Assembly: GCF_017377745.1 (NCBI RefSeq)
Contig: NZ_JAFVMG010000002.1
Coordinates: 124,001-188,000, forward strand
DNA: 64,000 nucleotides
Origin: Acetobacter suratthaniensis
Lineage (GTDB): Bacteria > Pseudomonadota > Alphaproteobacteria > Acetobacterales > Acetobacteraceae
Reading direction: 5' to 3'
Of the stretch, positions 28,422-37,992 are shown piece by piece; positions within the stretch are counted from its first letter, which is position 1; each line of letters opens with the position of its first letter. The position numbers were made by a program, and so were the translations under genes. The notes under the pieces were generated by a model. That model was not told the DNA's origin. It worked only from the letters and a program-made list of their open reading frames with translations, and ran no database searches.

Positions 28422-29491
28422 GCGGCGTGCGCCTGCGCGGCATTATCATGACGGGACTGGCGCGGGTCACGCACGGCACCATGCGCGATCTGGCTGTCAT
28501 AAAAAGCCGTGATCGCTTCCAACGCCTCATCCACCGTTTCAATTCGGTTGAATGCCGCACGAAACGCCGCGGATTCCCGTAGCCCGGCGGAATACCAAGA
28601 GACATGTTTGCGCGCCAGACGCAGGCCCGGCCTTGGGCCGAAATGCTCCTGCATCATAGCGTAATGCTCCAGCACAATGGCTTTTTCGCTCGCAAGGTCG
28701 GGGTCTGGCACCTCTGCACCATGGCACAAAGCCTGCGCCACCTGTGCCAGAAACCACGGGCGCCCATAACAGCCACGCCCGATCATGACTCCATCCGCCC
28801 CTGACTGGCTTAGCGCCGCTCGCGCATCCGCCACGGTCAGAATATCGCCATTGACGATCACAGGCAGATCCACCGCGTCTTTCACGGTTCTGACAAATGC
28901 CCAATCCGCTACACCATTATAAAACTGCTGGCGGGTGCGGCCATGCACCGTAATCATGCGGATACCGACATCCTGCGCGATACGGGCCAGAACCGGGGCG
29001 TTCAGGTGCTGGTGATCCCAGCCCATACGCATTTTGAGTGTAACCGGCACGGATACGGCTTCCACAACGGCCTTGAGCAGACGGGCCGCACCGATCTCAT
29101 CGCGCATCAGGGCCGAACCAGCCATCTGCCCGACCGCGACCTTACGCACCGGGCAGCCGAAATTGATGTCGATCATGTCAGCACCGCGCCGCACCGCTAT
29201 GCGGGCCGCTTCAGCCATCGCATCAGGGTCGCACCCGGCAAGCTGCACGGCATTGGGGCCACCGGCATCAGCCACTTCAGCCATCCGCAGGGTGGTGTCG
29301 TTTTCACGCACCATGGCCCATGAGGCAATCATTTCCGAGACGACAAGCCCCGCCCCCAGCCTGCGCGCCAGACGGCGGAAGGGAAGGTCCGTTACCCCCG
29401 ACATGGGGGCAAGGATCACAGGGGTATCAAGAACGACACCCCCCAGATCAATCGGGCGCAGTGTGGATTGCGGTTGCACGGTCATGTCCAT
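28418..29491 (-). CDS. dusB: tRNA-dihydrouridine synthase DusB
   Basis: 357 residues. This FMN enzyme reduces uridine to dihydrouridine in the tRNA D-loop using NADPH. Family motifs are [37 protein letters not shown] with the catalytic cysteine, the KMRMGWDH region, [19 protein letters not shown] and [14 protein letters not shown]. The ATG at 29491 is used; MTVQ two codons later is possible. It is the first gene of the dusB-ntrBC-ntrYX-hfq-hflX run. Confidence 0.95.
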   Translation of the reverse strand: MDMTVQPQSTLRPIDLGGVVLDTPVILAPMSGVTDLPFRRLARRLGAGLVVSEMIASWAMVRENDTTLRMAEVADAGGPNAVQLAGCDPDAMAEAARIAVRRGADMIDINFGCPVRKVAVGQMAGSALMRDEIGAARLLKAVVEAVSVPVTLKMRMGWDHQHLNAPVLARIAQDVGIRMITVHGRTRQQFYNGVADWAFVRTVKDAVDLPVIVNGDILTVADARAALSQSGADGVMIGRGCYGRPWFLAQVAQALCHGAEVPDPDLASEKAIVLEHYAMMQEHFGPRPGLRLARKHVSWYSAGLRESAAFRAAFNRIETVDEALEAITAFYDSQIAHGAVRDPRQSRHDNAAQAHAA

Positions 29492-29581
29492 ATGCCTACA
29501 GATTAGGCAGAAATAGCCACCCGGCGCACCCCGCGCAATCCTTTTAATCCGCGCCCTGACCTGCGGCCAAAAGCCGGTGGA

Positions 29582-30736
29582 TCAGGGTACCAGCACGGAT
29601 ACGGTAGCGGCGCAGGCAATTCCTTCCTCACGCCCGGTAAAACCGAGGCGTTCGGATGTTGTCGCCTTGACCGAAATCCGATCCACATCCACTTCCAGCA
29701 GAGCGGCCAGACGCTCGCGCATGGCCTGTGCATGCGGGCCAATCTTGGGGCGTTCACAGATCAGGGTCAGATCGGCATTGACCAACATGCCCCCGCGTTC
29801 CCGGATACGCTGGCCTGCATGGATCAGAAAGCGCGCACTATCGGCGTCCTTCCACTCGTTCTGGCTGGGCGGGAAATGACGCCCGATATCCCCTTCGGCC
29901 AATGCTCCGTAAATGGCATCGCACAGGGCATGAATGCCCACATCGGCATCGGAATGACCCGCCAGACCATGCGTATGCGGCACCGTAATGCCGCACATGA
30001 TCAGCGGACGGCCTTCCTCGAAGGCATGCACATCGTATCCAAGCCCCACGCGTGGCAGCAGTGTCGGGCCTATCAGCCGTTCCAGACGCACCAGATCATC
30101 CTCGTAAGTCAGCTTGATATTATCATCGTCACCCGGCACCAGCGCCACGCTGAAACCGGCATCTTCGAGCAGTTTCGCATCATCCGTTGCACTGAGCGAT
30201 GCACTGGCGCGGTGGAGTTCCAGAAACAGCGGAAAGCGGAAGCCCTGCGGTGTCTGCGCCCGGTAGAGATGATCGCGCGGCACGGTGCCGTCAATCACGC
30301 CATCCTTGCCACGCTTGAGCGTATCAGCCACAGGCACGGCGGGAATGGCACCGGGGTGATCGGCCAGAGCCTGCACCACACCGCCAATGAGTTTGGGTGT
30401 AAGATACGGGCGCGCACCATCATGCACCAGCACCAGATCAGGCTTCTGCTCTGCGGGCAGGCGATCAAGGGCCTCAAGCCCGGCTCTGACACTGGCCTGC
30501 CGGGTATCGCCCCCGGCAACAGGTGGCAGAACAGCCAGCCCATCCAGTGCATCCGCAAGAGATTGCGGGTCCCCTACAGGCTGAATGCAGGCCACATAAG
30601 GCAGCAGGGCCTCAGCGGCGTGACGAATCACGGGACGCCCGGCCAACAGCACATACTGCTTGGGAAGGGGGGAGCCAGTTGTGGCGGCATAGCGGCTACC
30701 TGTACCGGCAGCCAGAAGAATGGCAGCTACTCGCAT
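29582..30736 (-). CDS. ispDF: Bifunctional IspD/IspF (MEP isoprenoid pathway)
   Basis: 384 residues from the ATG at 30736 ([17 protein letters not shown]). The frame upstream runs through the tRNA-Arg gene and is not coding. The N-terminal IspD part (1-225) makes CDP-methylerythritol from MEP and CTP and shows [15 protein letters not shown] and [10 protein letters not shown]. The C-terminal IspF part (230-384) cyclises the phosphorylated product and shows the metal ligands in [20 protein letters not shown] and [20 protein letters not shown]. The fusion is common in Alphaproteobacteria. It lies 90 bases upstream of dusB. Confidence 0.96.
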   Translation of the reverse strand: MRVAAILLAAGTGSRYAATTGSPLPKQYVLLAGRPVIRHAAEALLPYVACIQPVGDPQSLADALDGLAVLPPVAGGDTRQASVRAGLEALDRLPAEQKPDLVLVHDGARPYLTPKLIGGVVQALADHPGAIPAVPVADTLKRGKDGVIDGTVPRDHLYRAQTPQGFRFPLFLELHRASASLSATDDAKLLEDAGFSVALVPGDDDNIKLTYEDDLVRLERLIGPTLLPRVGLGYDVHAFEEGRPLIMCGITVPHTHGLAGHSDADVGIHALCDAIYGALAEGDIGRHFPPSQNEWKDADSARFLIHAGQRIRERGGMLVNADLTLICERPKIGPHAQAMRERLAALLEVDVDRISVKATTSERLGFTGREEGIACAATVSVLVP

Positions 30737-30884
30737 GGGCAAGCAATGCGGTCGGGTGCGGATGCCGTCAAGAGCGAAAATTGCACGCACGACCCACATA
30801 GGGTGAGCTGCCGACAGGCGTGCGGCAAAGCTGCGCCTTACGCCAGCACGGAGCGTACCAAACAACAGAACTGTAAAGAGAAAG

Positions 30885-30961
30885 TGGCGCGCCCTGCTGG
30901 ATTCGAACCAGCGACCCACAGCTTAGAAGGCTGTTGCTCTATCCAACTGAGCTAAGGGCGC
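30885..30961 (-). tRNA. tRNA-Arg(TCT)
   Basis: On the minus strand a 77-base cloverleaf starts GCGCCCTTAGCTCAGTTGG. The 7-bp acceptor stem pairs GCGCCCT with AGGGCGC, the anticodon loop is CTTCTAA (anticodon TCT, decodes AGA), and the T arm contains GGTTCGAATCC. The discriminator base is G and CCA is encoded. Confidence 0.97.
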
Positions 30962-31000
30962 CCTGTTGGTTTTCACGCATAAAGGCGAAGGCGCTGAAAA

Positions 31001-31306
31001 TCAATGTGTCCAGTTCTGGATTCGGTCGAAGCGGAAATTATCCGCGTAAACCTTGGGACGACGCAGGCGCTCAGCGGGCTTTTCTACCTCAACGGCAATC
31101 TGCTCACGCTTGGCATAAGCCAGCGCCTCATCCATCGTATCAAACGCGAGCTTGATCTGGGAACGGGTATCAGCACTGCCTGTCCAGCCCATAAGGCTGT
31201 CCTGACGCCGTGGTGCGCCCTGTCCATATTCAAGAACCCAGCGGCGCGTACCCGCAAGACCGGACTGACCGGCAGGTTTAGACTGTTTGTAAAGACGAGC
31301 TGGCAT
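31001..31306 (-). CDS. ETC complex I subunit, NDUFS4-type
   Basis: 101 residues from the ATG at 31306 (MPARLYKQSKPAGQSG), with GGGGAG upstream. The frame continuing to 31378 runs into tRNA-Pro and is rejected. Conserved NDUFS4/ETC_C1 features are GTRRWVLEYGQGAPRRQDSL, LMGWTGSADTRSQIKLAFD, AIAYAKRE-type region and YADNFRFDR. The protein is a small accessory subunit at the peripheral arm of respiratory complex I in Alphaproteobacteria and mitochondria. It lies between two tRNA genes and apart from any nuo operon. Confidence 0.9.
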   Translation of the reverse strand: MPARLYKQSKPAGQSGLAGTRRWVLEYGQGAPRRQDSLMGWTGSADTRSQIKLAFDTMDEALAYAKREQIAVEVEKPAERLRRPKVYADNFRFDRIQNWTH

Positions 31307-31329
31307 ATCGGGACTCCCCGCTTTTGCAG

Positions 31330-31406
31330 TGGTCGGGGCGCCCGGACTCGAACCGGGGGCCTCGTGTACCCAAAACACGCGCGCTACCAGGCTGCGCCAC
31401 GCCCCG
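31330..31406 (-). tRNA. tRNA-Pro(TGG)
   Basis: On the minus strand a 77-base cloverleaf starts CGGGGCGTGGCGCAGCCTGG. The acceptor stem pairs CGGGGCG with CGCCCCG, the anticodon loop is TTTGGGT (anticodon TGG), and the T arm reads CCCGGTTCGAGTCCGGG. The discriminator is A and CCA is encoded. Confidence 0.97.
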
Positions 31407-31492
31407 AACGAGGCAGAACCTAAGCGCCCTGCCGCGCGCTGGCAAGAGCCACGACATCAAAAAACCGATAAAATTTCAGCCAGCACACCAGC

Positions 31493-31984
31493 TTACGCCG
31501 CCGCACCGCCATCCCGACCGCCATCGACCAGCGGCGGCACAAAGAGCGGAGCCGTATCCCACGGGAACAGCACCCACGTATCCTGCGAAACCTCGGTCAC
31601 AAAATGATCCGTCAGATCACGCCCTTTGGGCTTGGCGTACAGGCAGGCAAATACCGCCTTTGGCAGGCGTTCGCGCACCAGCCGGGCTGTCACACCGGAA
31701 TCAACCAGATCATCCACAACAAGAAACCCCTCGCCATTACCTGCCGCATCGGGCTGTTTGACAATCACGGGGTCTCCCTGCTGCTCCTCATCGTACGACA
31801 CGACGGAAATGGTTTCCATCACCCGGCAGCCCAGTTCACGGGCGATAATGGCGGCGGGAATCATACCGCCGCGCGTAATGGCCACCACCCCACGAAACGG
31901 CATAAGGGGCATAAGCTGGCGCGCGAGCGTGCGGGCATCCCTGTGCAGTTGGTCCCATGTTACGGTTGCGTACTGCGTGGCCAT
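31493..31984 (-). CDS. gpt: Xanthine-guanine phosphoribosyltransferase
   Basis: 163 residues from the ATG at 31984 (MATQYATVTWDQL), with GGGAA upstream. It salvages xanthine and guanine by joining them to PRPP. The PRPP-binding motif is FLVVDDLVDSGVTARLV. Other conserved parts are FRGVVAITRGGMIPAAIIAR, which includes the first loop, and the C-terminal WVLFPWD that contacts the base. The start four codons upstream is possible but less well supported. Confidence 0.93.
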   Translation of the reverse strand: MATQYATVTWDQLHRDARTLARQLMPLMPFRGVVAITRGGMIPAAIIARELGCRVMETISVVSYDEEQQGDPVIVKQPDAAGNGEGFLVVDDLVDSGVTARLVRERLPKAVFACLYAKPKGRDLTDHFVTEVSQDTWVLFPWDTAPLFVPPLVDGGRDGGAAA

Positions 31985-32173
31985 TGCGTTTCCCAAATCA
32001 TGTGTCGTTTCTTCTGGGGAACAGACATGCTCTGCAATGGCGTGTCATGCAACGCTCTTGATTACGCATACCCTGCCACACGGCCATGCCTGCGGGGGTG
32101 TTGTCTTTCCCAATCTGGCCGCTCCATAATGGGATATGCCATTTCTCATACCTCTCCGCCCTGCCTGCAACGC

Positions 32174-33436
32174 ATGCTAAGCGCTCCTCTCTCCAGCGCG
32201 GCTGTCAGGCCGGTCAGGCTGCTGCACACATCGGACTGGCATCTGGGGCATGAACTGTTCGGCCACACGCGCGAGGCGGAGCATGATGCTTTTCTGGCAT
32301 GGCTGTCAGATACACTGGCACAGACACAGGCCGATGCCCTGCTCGTAACAGGCGACATCTATGATGTGGCCAATCCCTCCGTGCCAGCGCAGCAGCGGCT
32401 ATATAGATTTATAGCTGCACTACGCCAGCGCCTGCCCCGGCTTCAGATCATCATCATCGGGGGCAACCATGACAGTGCGGTACGCATAGACCTGCCCGGC
32501 GCTCTGGTGGATGCAGATGTGCATTTGATTGGCGGCCTGCCACGCCATGAGCGCGAGCCTGACATGGAGCGGATCTGTATCCCGCTAAAAAATACCGATG
32601 GCGTACCCGCCGCGTGGCTGGCGGCTGTTCCTTTCTGCCGCCCGTCAGACCTTGATGCAACCGGACTGAGCGGACTGTATGCCCGCATCATGTCCGCGCT
32701 GGCGGACAGGGCGCGCGGCCTGCCCATGGTGCTGAGTGGCCACCTGCATGTTGCAGGTGGCGAAGTTTCCGAGCTGTCCGAGCGCAGGCTTGTTATCGGG
32801 GGGGAAGAAGCCGCCGCAACCGATCTGTTCGACCCCCGTGCCGCTTATGTGGCACTGGGCCATCTGCACCGCCCGCAAACTCTCAAAGCCGCCATGCCCA
32901 TCCGCTATGCTGGCTCCCCTTTCCCGCTTTCCGCCGCAGAGCGCGGCTATCGTCATTGCGTTACACTGGCGATCCTTGAGCAAAGCGGCACCAGACTGGA
33001 AACCCTGCCAATCCCGCGCAGCGTGGATTTTCTACGCATTCCTGAAAACGGCGCCTTGACACTGGATGATGCCGTAAATGCCATACAGGCCCTTACCCTG
33101 CCAGACCGCCCCCGCGCACAGCAGCCCTTTATTGAAATTGCCATTCTGATCAACGGGCCGGAGCCACATTTACAGGCGCGTATTCTCGCAGCCCTTGAAG
33201 GCAAGCCCGTGCGTTTGACACGCATCCGCCGCGTTACCCCCCAAAGCGGGCAGACTACCCCGCTAAGCGACCCCACACGCGACCTGTCCGACCTGCGTGC
33301 AGAGGATATTTTTATCGCAATGCACCAGCGCGAACACCAGACACCCCCCAGCGAAGCGCTTAGCCGTGCCTTTGCCGAACTGCTTCTGGAAGCCTCCCGC
33401 GAAGAAGACAGTGCGCAGACGGATGGGAAAAACTGA
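32174..33436 (+). CDS. sbcD: Exonuclease SbcCD, nuclease subunit SbcD
   Basis: About 420 residues from the ATG at 32174 (MLSAPLSSAAVRPVRLLHTS). An ATG at 32129 is an alternative, and neither has a clear RBS. The open frame further upstream is antisense to gpt. SbcD is the Mre11-type Mn nuclease that cleaves DNA hairpins and ends. Phosphodiesterase motifs are HTSDWHLGH, GDIYD, GGNHDS, SGHLH and GHLHRPQ in order. The stop codon overlaps the sbcC start by one base (TGATG). Confidence 0.95.
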   Translation: MLSAPLSSAAVRPVRLLHTSDWHLGHELFGHTREAEHDAFLAWLSDTLAQTQADALLVTGDIYDVANPSVPAQQRLYRFIAALRQRLPRLQIIIIGGNHDSAVRIDLPGALVDADVHLIGGLPRHEREPDMERICIPLKNTDGVPAAWLAAVPFCRPSDLDATGLSGLYARIMSALADRARGLPMVLSGHLHVAGGEVSELSERRLVIGGEEAAATDLFDPRAAYVALGHLHRPQTLKAAMPIRYAGSPFPLSAAERGYRHCVTLAILEQSGTRLETLPIPRSVDFLRIPENGALTLDDAVNAIQALTLPDRPRAQQPFIEIAILINGPEPHLQARILAALEGKPVRLTRIRRVTPQSGQTTPLSDPTRDLSDLRAEDIFIAMHQREHQTPPSEALSRAFAELLLEASREEDSAQTDGKN

Positions 33437-36400
33437 TGCGTATCCTGTCCATTCACGGCAAAAACCTTGCAAGCCTTGCCGGAGAGTTTTCGCTTGATTT
33501 CCGGCAGGGACCATTGGCCGATGCCGGTATTTTCGCCATTACCGGGCCAACAGGCGCTGGTAAATCCACCCTGCTGGACGCCATGTGTCTGGCCCTGTTT
33601 GATAGCCTGCCCCGGCTCGAACATGCGCCACGCAGCGGAGAAAGCACGCAGGATGGCCTATCACCCAGCGATCCACGCGGCATCCTGCGGCATGGTACGG
33701 GCGAAGGCTATGCCGCGATAGAATTCATGGGCCGCGATGGCCATGTCTATCGCAGCGAATGGAGTGTGCAGCGCGCGCGCAAGCGCCCCGATGGTAGCCT
33801 ACAGGCCTCAAAAATGATGCTGACCTGTCTGGATGCCAGCCCGGCATTGCCGGACAGAAAAAAAGAAATCAAAGACTATATTCTCGATCAGATCGGCCTG
33901 AACGCCCAACAGTTCGGCCGCGCTGTGGTGCTGGCCCAAGGCGAGTTTGAGGCCTTCATCAAGGCACCGGGCGATGAGCGCGCGCAATTGCTGGAAAAGC
34001 TGACCGGCACCGGCATCTATACCCGTATCGGCCAGCTTGCATTTGAAAAATCCAGTGCAATCAAAAAAAGCTATCAGACCATTGAACAGAAGATTGCGGC
34101 AAAGGACTGCCTTACCCCTGCCGCCCGCACAGCTCTTGAAGAACAACAGAATACGGCATCCACCGCCGCCAAGGCCAGCACGGCCCACCTGCATGCGCTG
34201 CAAACCCTGCAAACATGGTACACCCACCATCACGAACACACCACACGACTGGAACAGGCCCAGTCAGAACTGAACAATGCCCGAAAAAATCAGGACAATG
34301 CCGCCCCACGCCGCGCCGCACTGGCCCGCAACCAGCGCGCACTGGCACTGGCGGAATTCTGGCGCAACAGCCTTGATGCCCAAAAAGCTCTGGATGATGC
34401 GACAAAAACCCTAAACCAAACTCGCATAGCAGAACAGGAAGCCCGACAGGCCGTCCAAACCACCCAACACACTCTCCTTCAAGCGGCCAACACTCTGGCG
34501 CAGGCAGAACAACAACAAAAAGAGACCACTCCCCAACTGGCCGCCGCCCGCCGAGCAGATCAAGAAATCGAAGCCGCCAGACAAACCTTCCGCATAGCCC
34601 ACGAAAAACATGAGACCTGTAAAGAAAATTACGTACGCTCACAAAAACAGGCGGTAGAGTCTACCAAAGCACTGGAAACCGCCCAGACCCTGCAAACCAC
34701 ATTGCAGGCCTGGCAGGAAGCCCATAGACCGCTTGAACGCCTCGCGCATGATGAACATGACATAGCCCGCAGACTAAAAAGCCGTCAGGAGCAGGCCCAA
34801 CATATCCAGAACCTGCAACAGAGTTTGCAACAGCACACAGCGGAACTGGAAAAAGCCCATGCGGCCATGACAGCCGCCCGCCAAACCTGCACGGAAGCGG
34901 AAACCAACCTCCAGAAAGCAGCACGCCACCTGCACACTACCCAAGACAGCGCTCCCACGGCGCAGCAACGCACAGCCTTGCACGAAGAAAATACAACCCT
35001 ATCAAAACTCGAACAAAACCATGCGGCTTTGCAAAAAGACCGCCTTCTGATCACTCAGATCAAACAGGAGCACGAGACTGTTCAGGCTGACCTCAGCCGC
35101 CTGATAAACGAGCAGCAGGAACGCCAGGCCGCAAGACAACACGCCGAACAGATACGCCCCGTACAACACATCCGGGCGGAAGAAGCCCGCAAGGCCGCCA
35201 CAAGACTGACTGCCGCAACCGATGGCACTGCGCAGCGCCTGCGCGACACGCTGGTACCGGACTGCCCCTGCCCTGTCTGCGGGGCAAAGCAGCATGATCT
35301 TTCGACCATCACCAATGTTCTGGATGAAGCGGCAGCACAAGCGCAGGCAGAGGCACATAGCGCCGAACAGGCCCTGCACGATACCGAGCAGACCCTGCTC
35401 ACCCTGAACGCGGCAGACGCCGCCGCCCTGCCGCTACGCACACGGCTGGAGCAGGAGCGGCAGCGCCTGACGCATCAACGGGCCGACCTTGAAAGCCTCT
35501 GTGCACAGGCCAGCGCCACCCTGCACGCAGCACTGTGCACAGAGGCGGATGAACCCGAACCCGATGCCGACACTCTGGCCCGGCGCCTGCACAGCCGACA
35601 GGAAAACCTGCACGCACGCAGCATGGCCATGACCCGCGCACAGCAAGATGTTGATCAGGCCAACCGTGATGAGCGCGATGCACGCAGCCTATATGAAAAA
35701 CAGCGCACCCAGTTCGAGACAGCAGCCGAACATCTGCGCACAGCCCAAAACAGCCACAGCACCACACAGAATGACCTGCAAACCACGCAGGAAAAACAGG
35801 CCGAGCTTACCGGTTTTCTAGCAGAACGGCTCGATACGATTGAACCAGACTGGCAAAATCTGCCCAACCCGCAGCTTTGGCTTTCTGAAAAAACACTTGA
35901 ATGGCGCGACACAGAGACCCGCCTGAACGCCAGCAAGGCCGATTTGCCCATTCTGATAAGCGAAGAAGCCCGTGCTACTCAGGCCCGCGACATGACCCTC
36001 CGCCAGATGGAGGAAGCGCAAAAAAACCTGACACAGGCTGAAACTCTGCGCATTGATCTTGAGCGCACACGGGCAACCCTGCTGAATGGAAAACCCGTTG
36101 AAGCCGTTGAAACTGCACTCGCCAAAGCAATACAGGCCGCAACCGAACAGCACGAACACGCACGCAACGCGCATAACAGGGCCAAACTGCTCGAAAACAC
36201 AACGATAGTGCAGCATCAGGAAGCTGAACGCACTGTCCTGTCCACAACGCAAAAACAGGCGCTCAGCCAGCAGAAGCTCGACCAGCATCTGCTAGCCGCC
36301 TCGCTCAGCATTGCAGACGTAACACTGGCCGCAAACCTTGGGGCCGATGCACTGGCCGCTGAAGAAAAAGCCCTGCATGCATTGGAAACCGCCATAACCA

Positions 36401-37161
36401 GCGCGCAGGCCAAAGTTGTGACCCATCAAAACCTGCTGGCCGAGCACGAGGCTGCCCGCCCACACAATCCAACGCCGGAAGGCCTCTCTCTGGAACAGGC
36501 TCTCCAGCTTGCAAGAGAGATCACTGACAAAGCCGATACCGCCCTGCAGGATGTCACATTCCGCCTGAGACAGGATAACGAGGCACGCAACCAGACCGAA
36601 AAACTCCGTGCCGATCTGGAGCAGGCCAAAAAACAGGGCCGCGTATGGGAAGAACTGGGCGACCTGCTGGGAGATGCCAAAGGCAAGATCCTGCGTGGCT
36701 TTGCCCAGAACCTGACCCTTGATCGCCTTCTGGGTTTTGCCAACGAAAAACTGGCCGATCTCAAGCCCCGTTACACCCTCCAACGCGCCGGGGGCGATAC
36801 GCCTGATGGCGCCATGCTGATCGAGGTTGTGGACAACGACATGGGCGGGCAGACACGCGGCCTGCACAATCTTTCTGGCGGAGAGCGCTTTCTGGTCAGC
36901 CTGTCGTTAGCCCTTGGCCTGTCGGAAATGTCCTGCGGGCAAGGTGTGCGCATTGAAAGCCTGTTTATTGATGAAGGCTTTGGCTCGCTGGATTCCAATA
37001 GTCTCGGGCAGGCCATTGCCGTACTGGAACACCTGCACGCGCAAGGGCGGAGGGTTGGGGTTATCAGCCATGTCGAGGAACTGAAAGAGCGCATTCCGGT
37101 CAAGGTGGAAATCACGCCCGGCGCGAGCGGGCGCAGCAGTCTGACCATCATAACCGACTGA
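33436..37161 (+). CDS. sbcC: Exonuclease SbcCD, SMC-like ATPase subunit SbcC
   Basis: 1241 residues. The Rad50-type ATPase drives the SbcD nuclease. The N-terminal half-ATPase has Walker A GPTGAGKSTLLDAMC near residue 40 and the Q-loop region VVLAQGEFEAFIKA. Two very long coiled coils rich in Gln, Ala and Glu flank a zinc hook (CPCPVCGAKQ) near residue 612. The C-terminal half has the signature LSGGERFLVSLSLALGL and Walker B/D-loop SLFIDEGFGSLDSNSLGQ. The coiled-coil part has lower GC and more lysine and asparagine codons than neighbouring genes, which reflects its composition. Confidence 0.96.
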   Translation: MRILSIHGKNLASLAGEFSLDFRQGPLADAGIFAITGPTGAGKSTLLDAMCLALFDSLPRLEHAPRSGESTQDGLSPSDPRGILRHGTGEGYAAIEFMGRDGHVYRSEWSVQRARKRPDGSLQASKMMLTCLDASPALPDRKKEIKDYILDQIGLNAQQFGRAVVLAQGEFEAFIKAPGDERAQLLEKLTGTGIYTRIGQLAFEKSSAIKKSYQTIEQKIAAKDCLTPAARTALEEQQNTASTAAKASTAHLHALQTLQTWYTHHHEHTTRLEQAQSELNNARKNQDNAAPRRAALARNQRALALAEFWRNSLDAQKALDDATKTLNQTRIAEQEARQAVQTTQHTLLQAANTLAQAEQQQKETTPQLAAARRADQEIEAARQTFRIAHEKHETCKENYVRSQKQAVESTKALETAQTLQTTLQAWQEAHRPLERLAHDEHDIARRLKSRQEQAQHIQNLQQSLQQHTAELEKAHAAMTAARQTCTEAETNLQKAARHLHTTQDSAPTAQQRTALHEENTTLSKLEQNHAALQKDRLLITQIKQEHETVQADLSRLINEQQERQAARQHAEQIRPVQHIRAEEARKAATRLTAATDGTAQRLRDTLVPDCPCPVCGAKQHDLSTITNVLDEAAAQAQAEAHSAEQALHDTEQTLLTLNAADAAALPLRTRLEQERQRLTHQRADLESLCAQASATLHAALCTEADEPEPDADTLARRLHSRQENLHARSMAMTRAQQDVDQANRDERDARSLYEKQRTQFETAAEHLRTAQNSHSTTQNDLQTTQEKQAELTGFLAERLDTIEPDWQNLPNPQLWLSEKTLEWRDTETRLNASKADLPILISEEARATQARDMTLRQMEEAQKNLTQAETLRIDLERTRATLLNGKPVEAVETALAKAIQAATEQHEHARNAHNRAKLLENTTIVQHQEAERTVLSTTQKQALSQQKLDQHLLAASLSIADVTLAANLGADALAAEEKALHALETAITSAQAKVVTHQNLLAEHEAARPHNPTPEGLSLEQALQLAREITDKADTALQDVTFRLRQDNEARNQTEKLRADLEQAKKQGRVWEELGDLLGDAKGKILRGFAQNLTLDRLLGFANEKLADLKPRYTLQRAGGDTPDGAMLIEVVDNDMGGQTRGLHNLSGGERFLVSLSLALGLSEMSCGQGVRIESLFIDEGFGSLDSNSLGQAIAVLEHLHAQGRRVGVISHVEELKERIPVKVEITPGASGRSSLTIITD

Positions 37162-37452
37162 AGGAAAACCACCCCGGCTCTGCGATTCGTAAAGCCGAAT
37201 AAAACCGCAACAAATACCCCTACCCTAAAGGACGGATAAGGGGCTGGTTTTTATAGCCAGAAAATTCATTTTTTTTGCGCCCGGCCATTATTTATCGGCC
37301 GAAAGGGTCTGCACTGTAGCGCTTGAGCCATGACTGGCCGAATAGTCCTTGCAGTTAAGAACGGGTCGCAATACATCGGAGCTGGCGGGTTTGCCCTGCC
37401 CTTATGTTGCGCGTGTTTTTTAACCCTTATTCACGGCAGGATCTCAAGCACG
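37162..37452. other. Intergenic region between sbcC and the FecI-type sigma gene
   Basis: This 291-base stretch is T- and A-rich compared with its surroundings. An imperfect repeat around 37240-37260 (GGCTGG, TTTTTAT, AGCC) could terminate sbcC. The promoter of the iron locus should be here. No Fur-type 19-bp box was recognised by eye. Confidence 0.35.
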
Positions 37453-37971
37453 GTGAAGGATTCAGAACCCATTCTGAACGTCTATCTCAGCCACCGCCTG
37501 CATTTTGTGGAGGTAGCGGCCAGCATTGTCGGTTGCCGTGCCAAGGCTGAAGATATTGTGCAGGATGCCTTTATCAAAGCCACCTTGGTACATGATAAAG
37601 GCACACACATCCAAAACCCTGTGCCGTATCTGTTGCAGGTTATCCGCAGGCTGGCCATTGATTTCCTGCGCTTTGGCCGGATCCGCAATGAAACAGACAT
37701 AGCCGACAGCGCCATCCAGAACCTGCTGAGCGACCCCCGCTCACCCGAAACCTATCTGGGCAACAGCGAAGAGCTGGCCATTATCGAAAATGCCCTCGCT
37801 GCCCTACCTGAGCGGGTGCGCCTTGCTTTTGAAATGAAACGTTTTGGCGGCTGCAAACTGCGCGAAATTGCCGTCGCGCTGGATATTTCCGTGGGCCGCG
37901 CCGCGCAACTGGTCAGCGAAGCCATGCTGGCCTGCCAGACAGCGCTCGATCAGGCCGAACCCAGAAACTGA
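37453..37971 (+). CDS. FecI-type ECF RNA polymerase sigma factor
   Basis: 172 residues from a GTG at 37453 (VKDSEPILNVYLSHRLHF), with AGGA about 11 bases upstream. The frame extends to 37330, but that part does not resemble sigma factors. Region 2 is seen in ASIVGCRAKAEDIVQDAFIKA and VPYLLQVIRRLAIDFLRFGR. Region 4 is seen in ALAALPERVRLAFEMKRFGG and LREIAVALDISVGRAAQLVS. Such sigma factors are released by FecR when a TonB receptor binds its ferric ligand, and they transcribe the receptor gene. The fecR-like gene starts 21 bases downstream. Confidence 0.9.
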   Translation: MKDSEPILNVYLSHRLHFVEVAASIVGCRAKAEDIVQDAFIKATLVHDKGTHIQNPVPYLLQVIRRLAIDFLRFGRIRNETDIADSAIQNLLSDPRSPETYLGNSEELAIIENALAALPERVRLAFEMKRFGGCKLREIAVALDISVGRAAQLVSEAMLACQTALDQAEPRN

Positions 37972-37992
37972 ACTGAGTGCCATGCCGTGCCC

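Noticed and set aside
30737..30919. N-terminal extension of IspDF beginning [12 protein letters not shown]
   Set aside because: This stretch is the translation of the tRNA-Arg gene and flanking DNA. The family start is the Met at 30736.
34100..36600. Long Gln/Ala-rich repeats as a possible repeat element
   Set aside because: They are the coiled-coil arms of SbcC and not DNA repeats.
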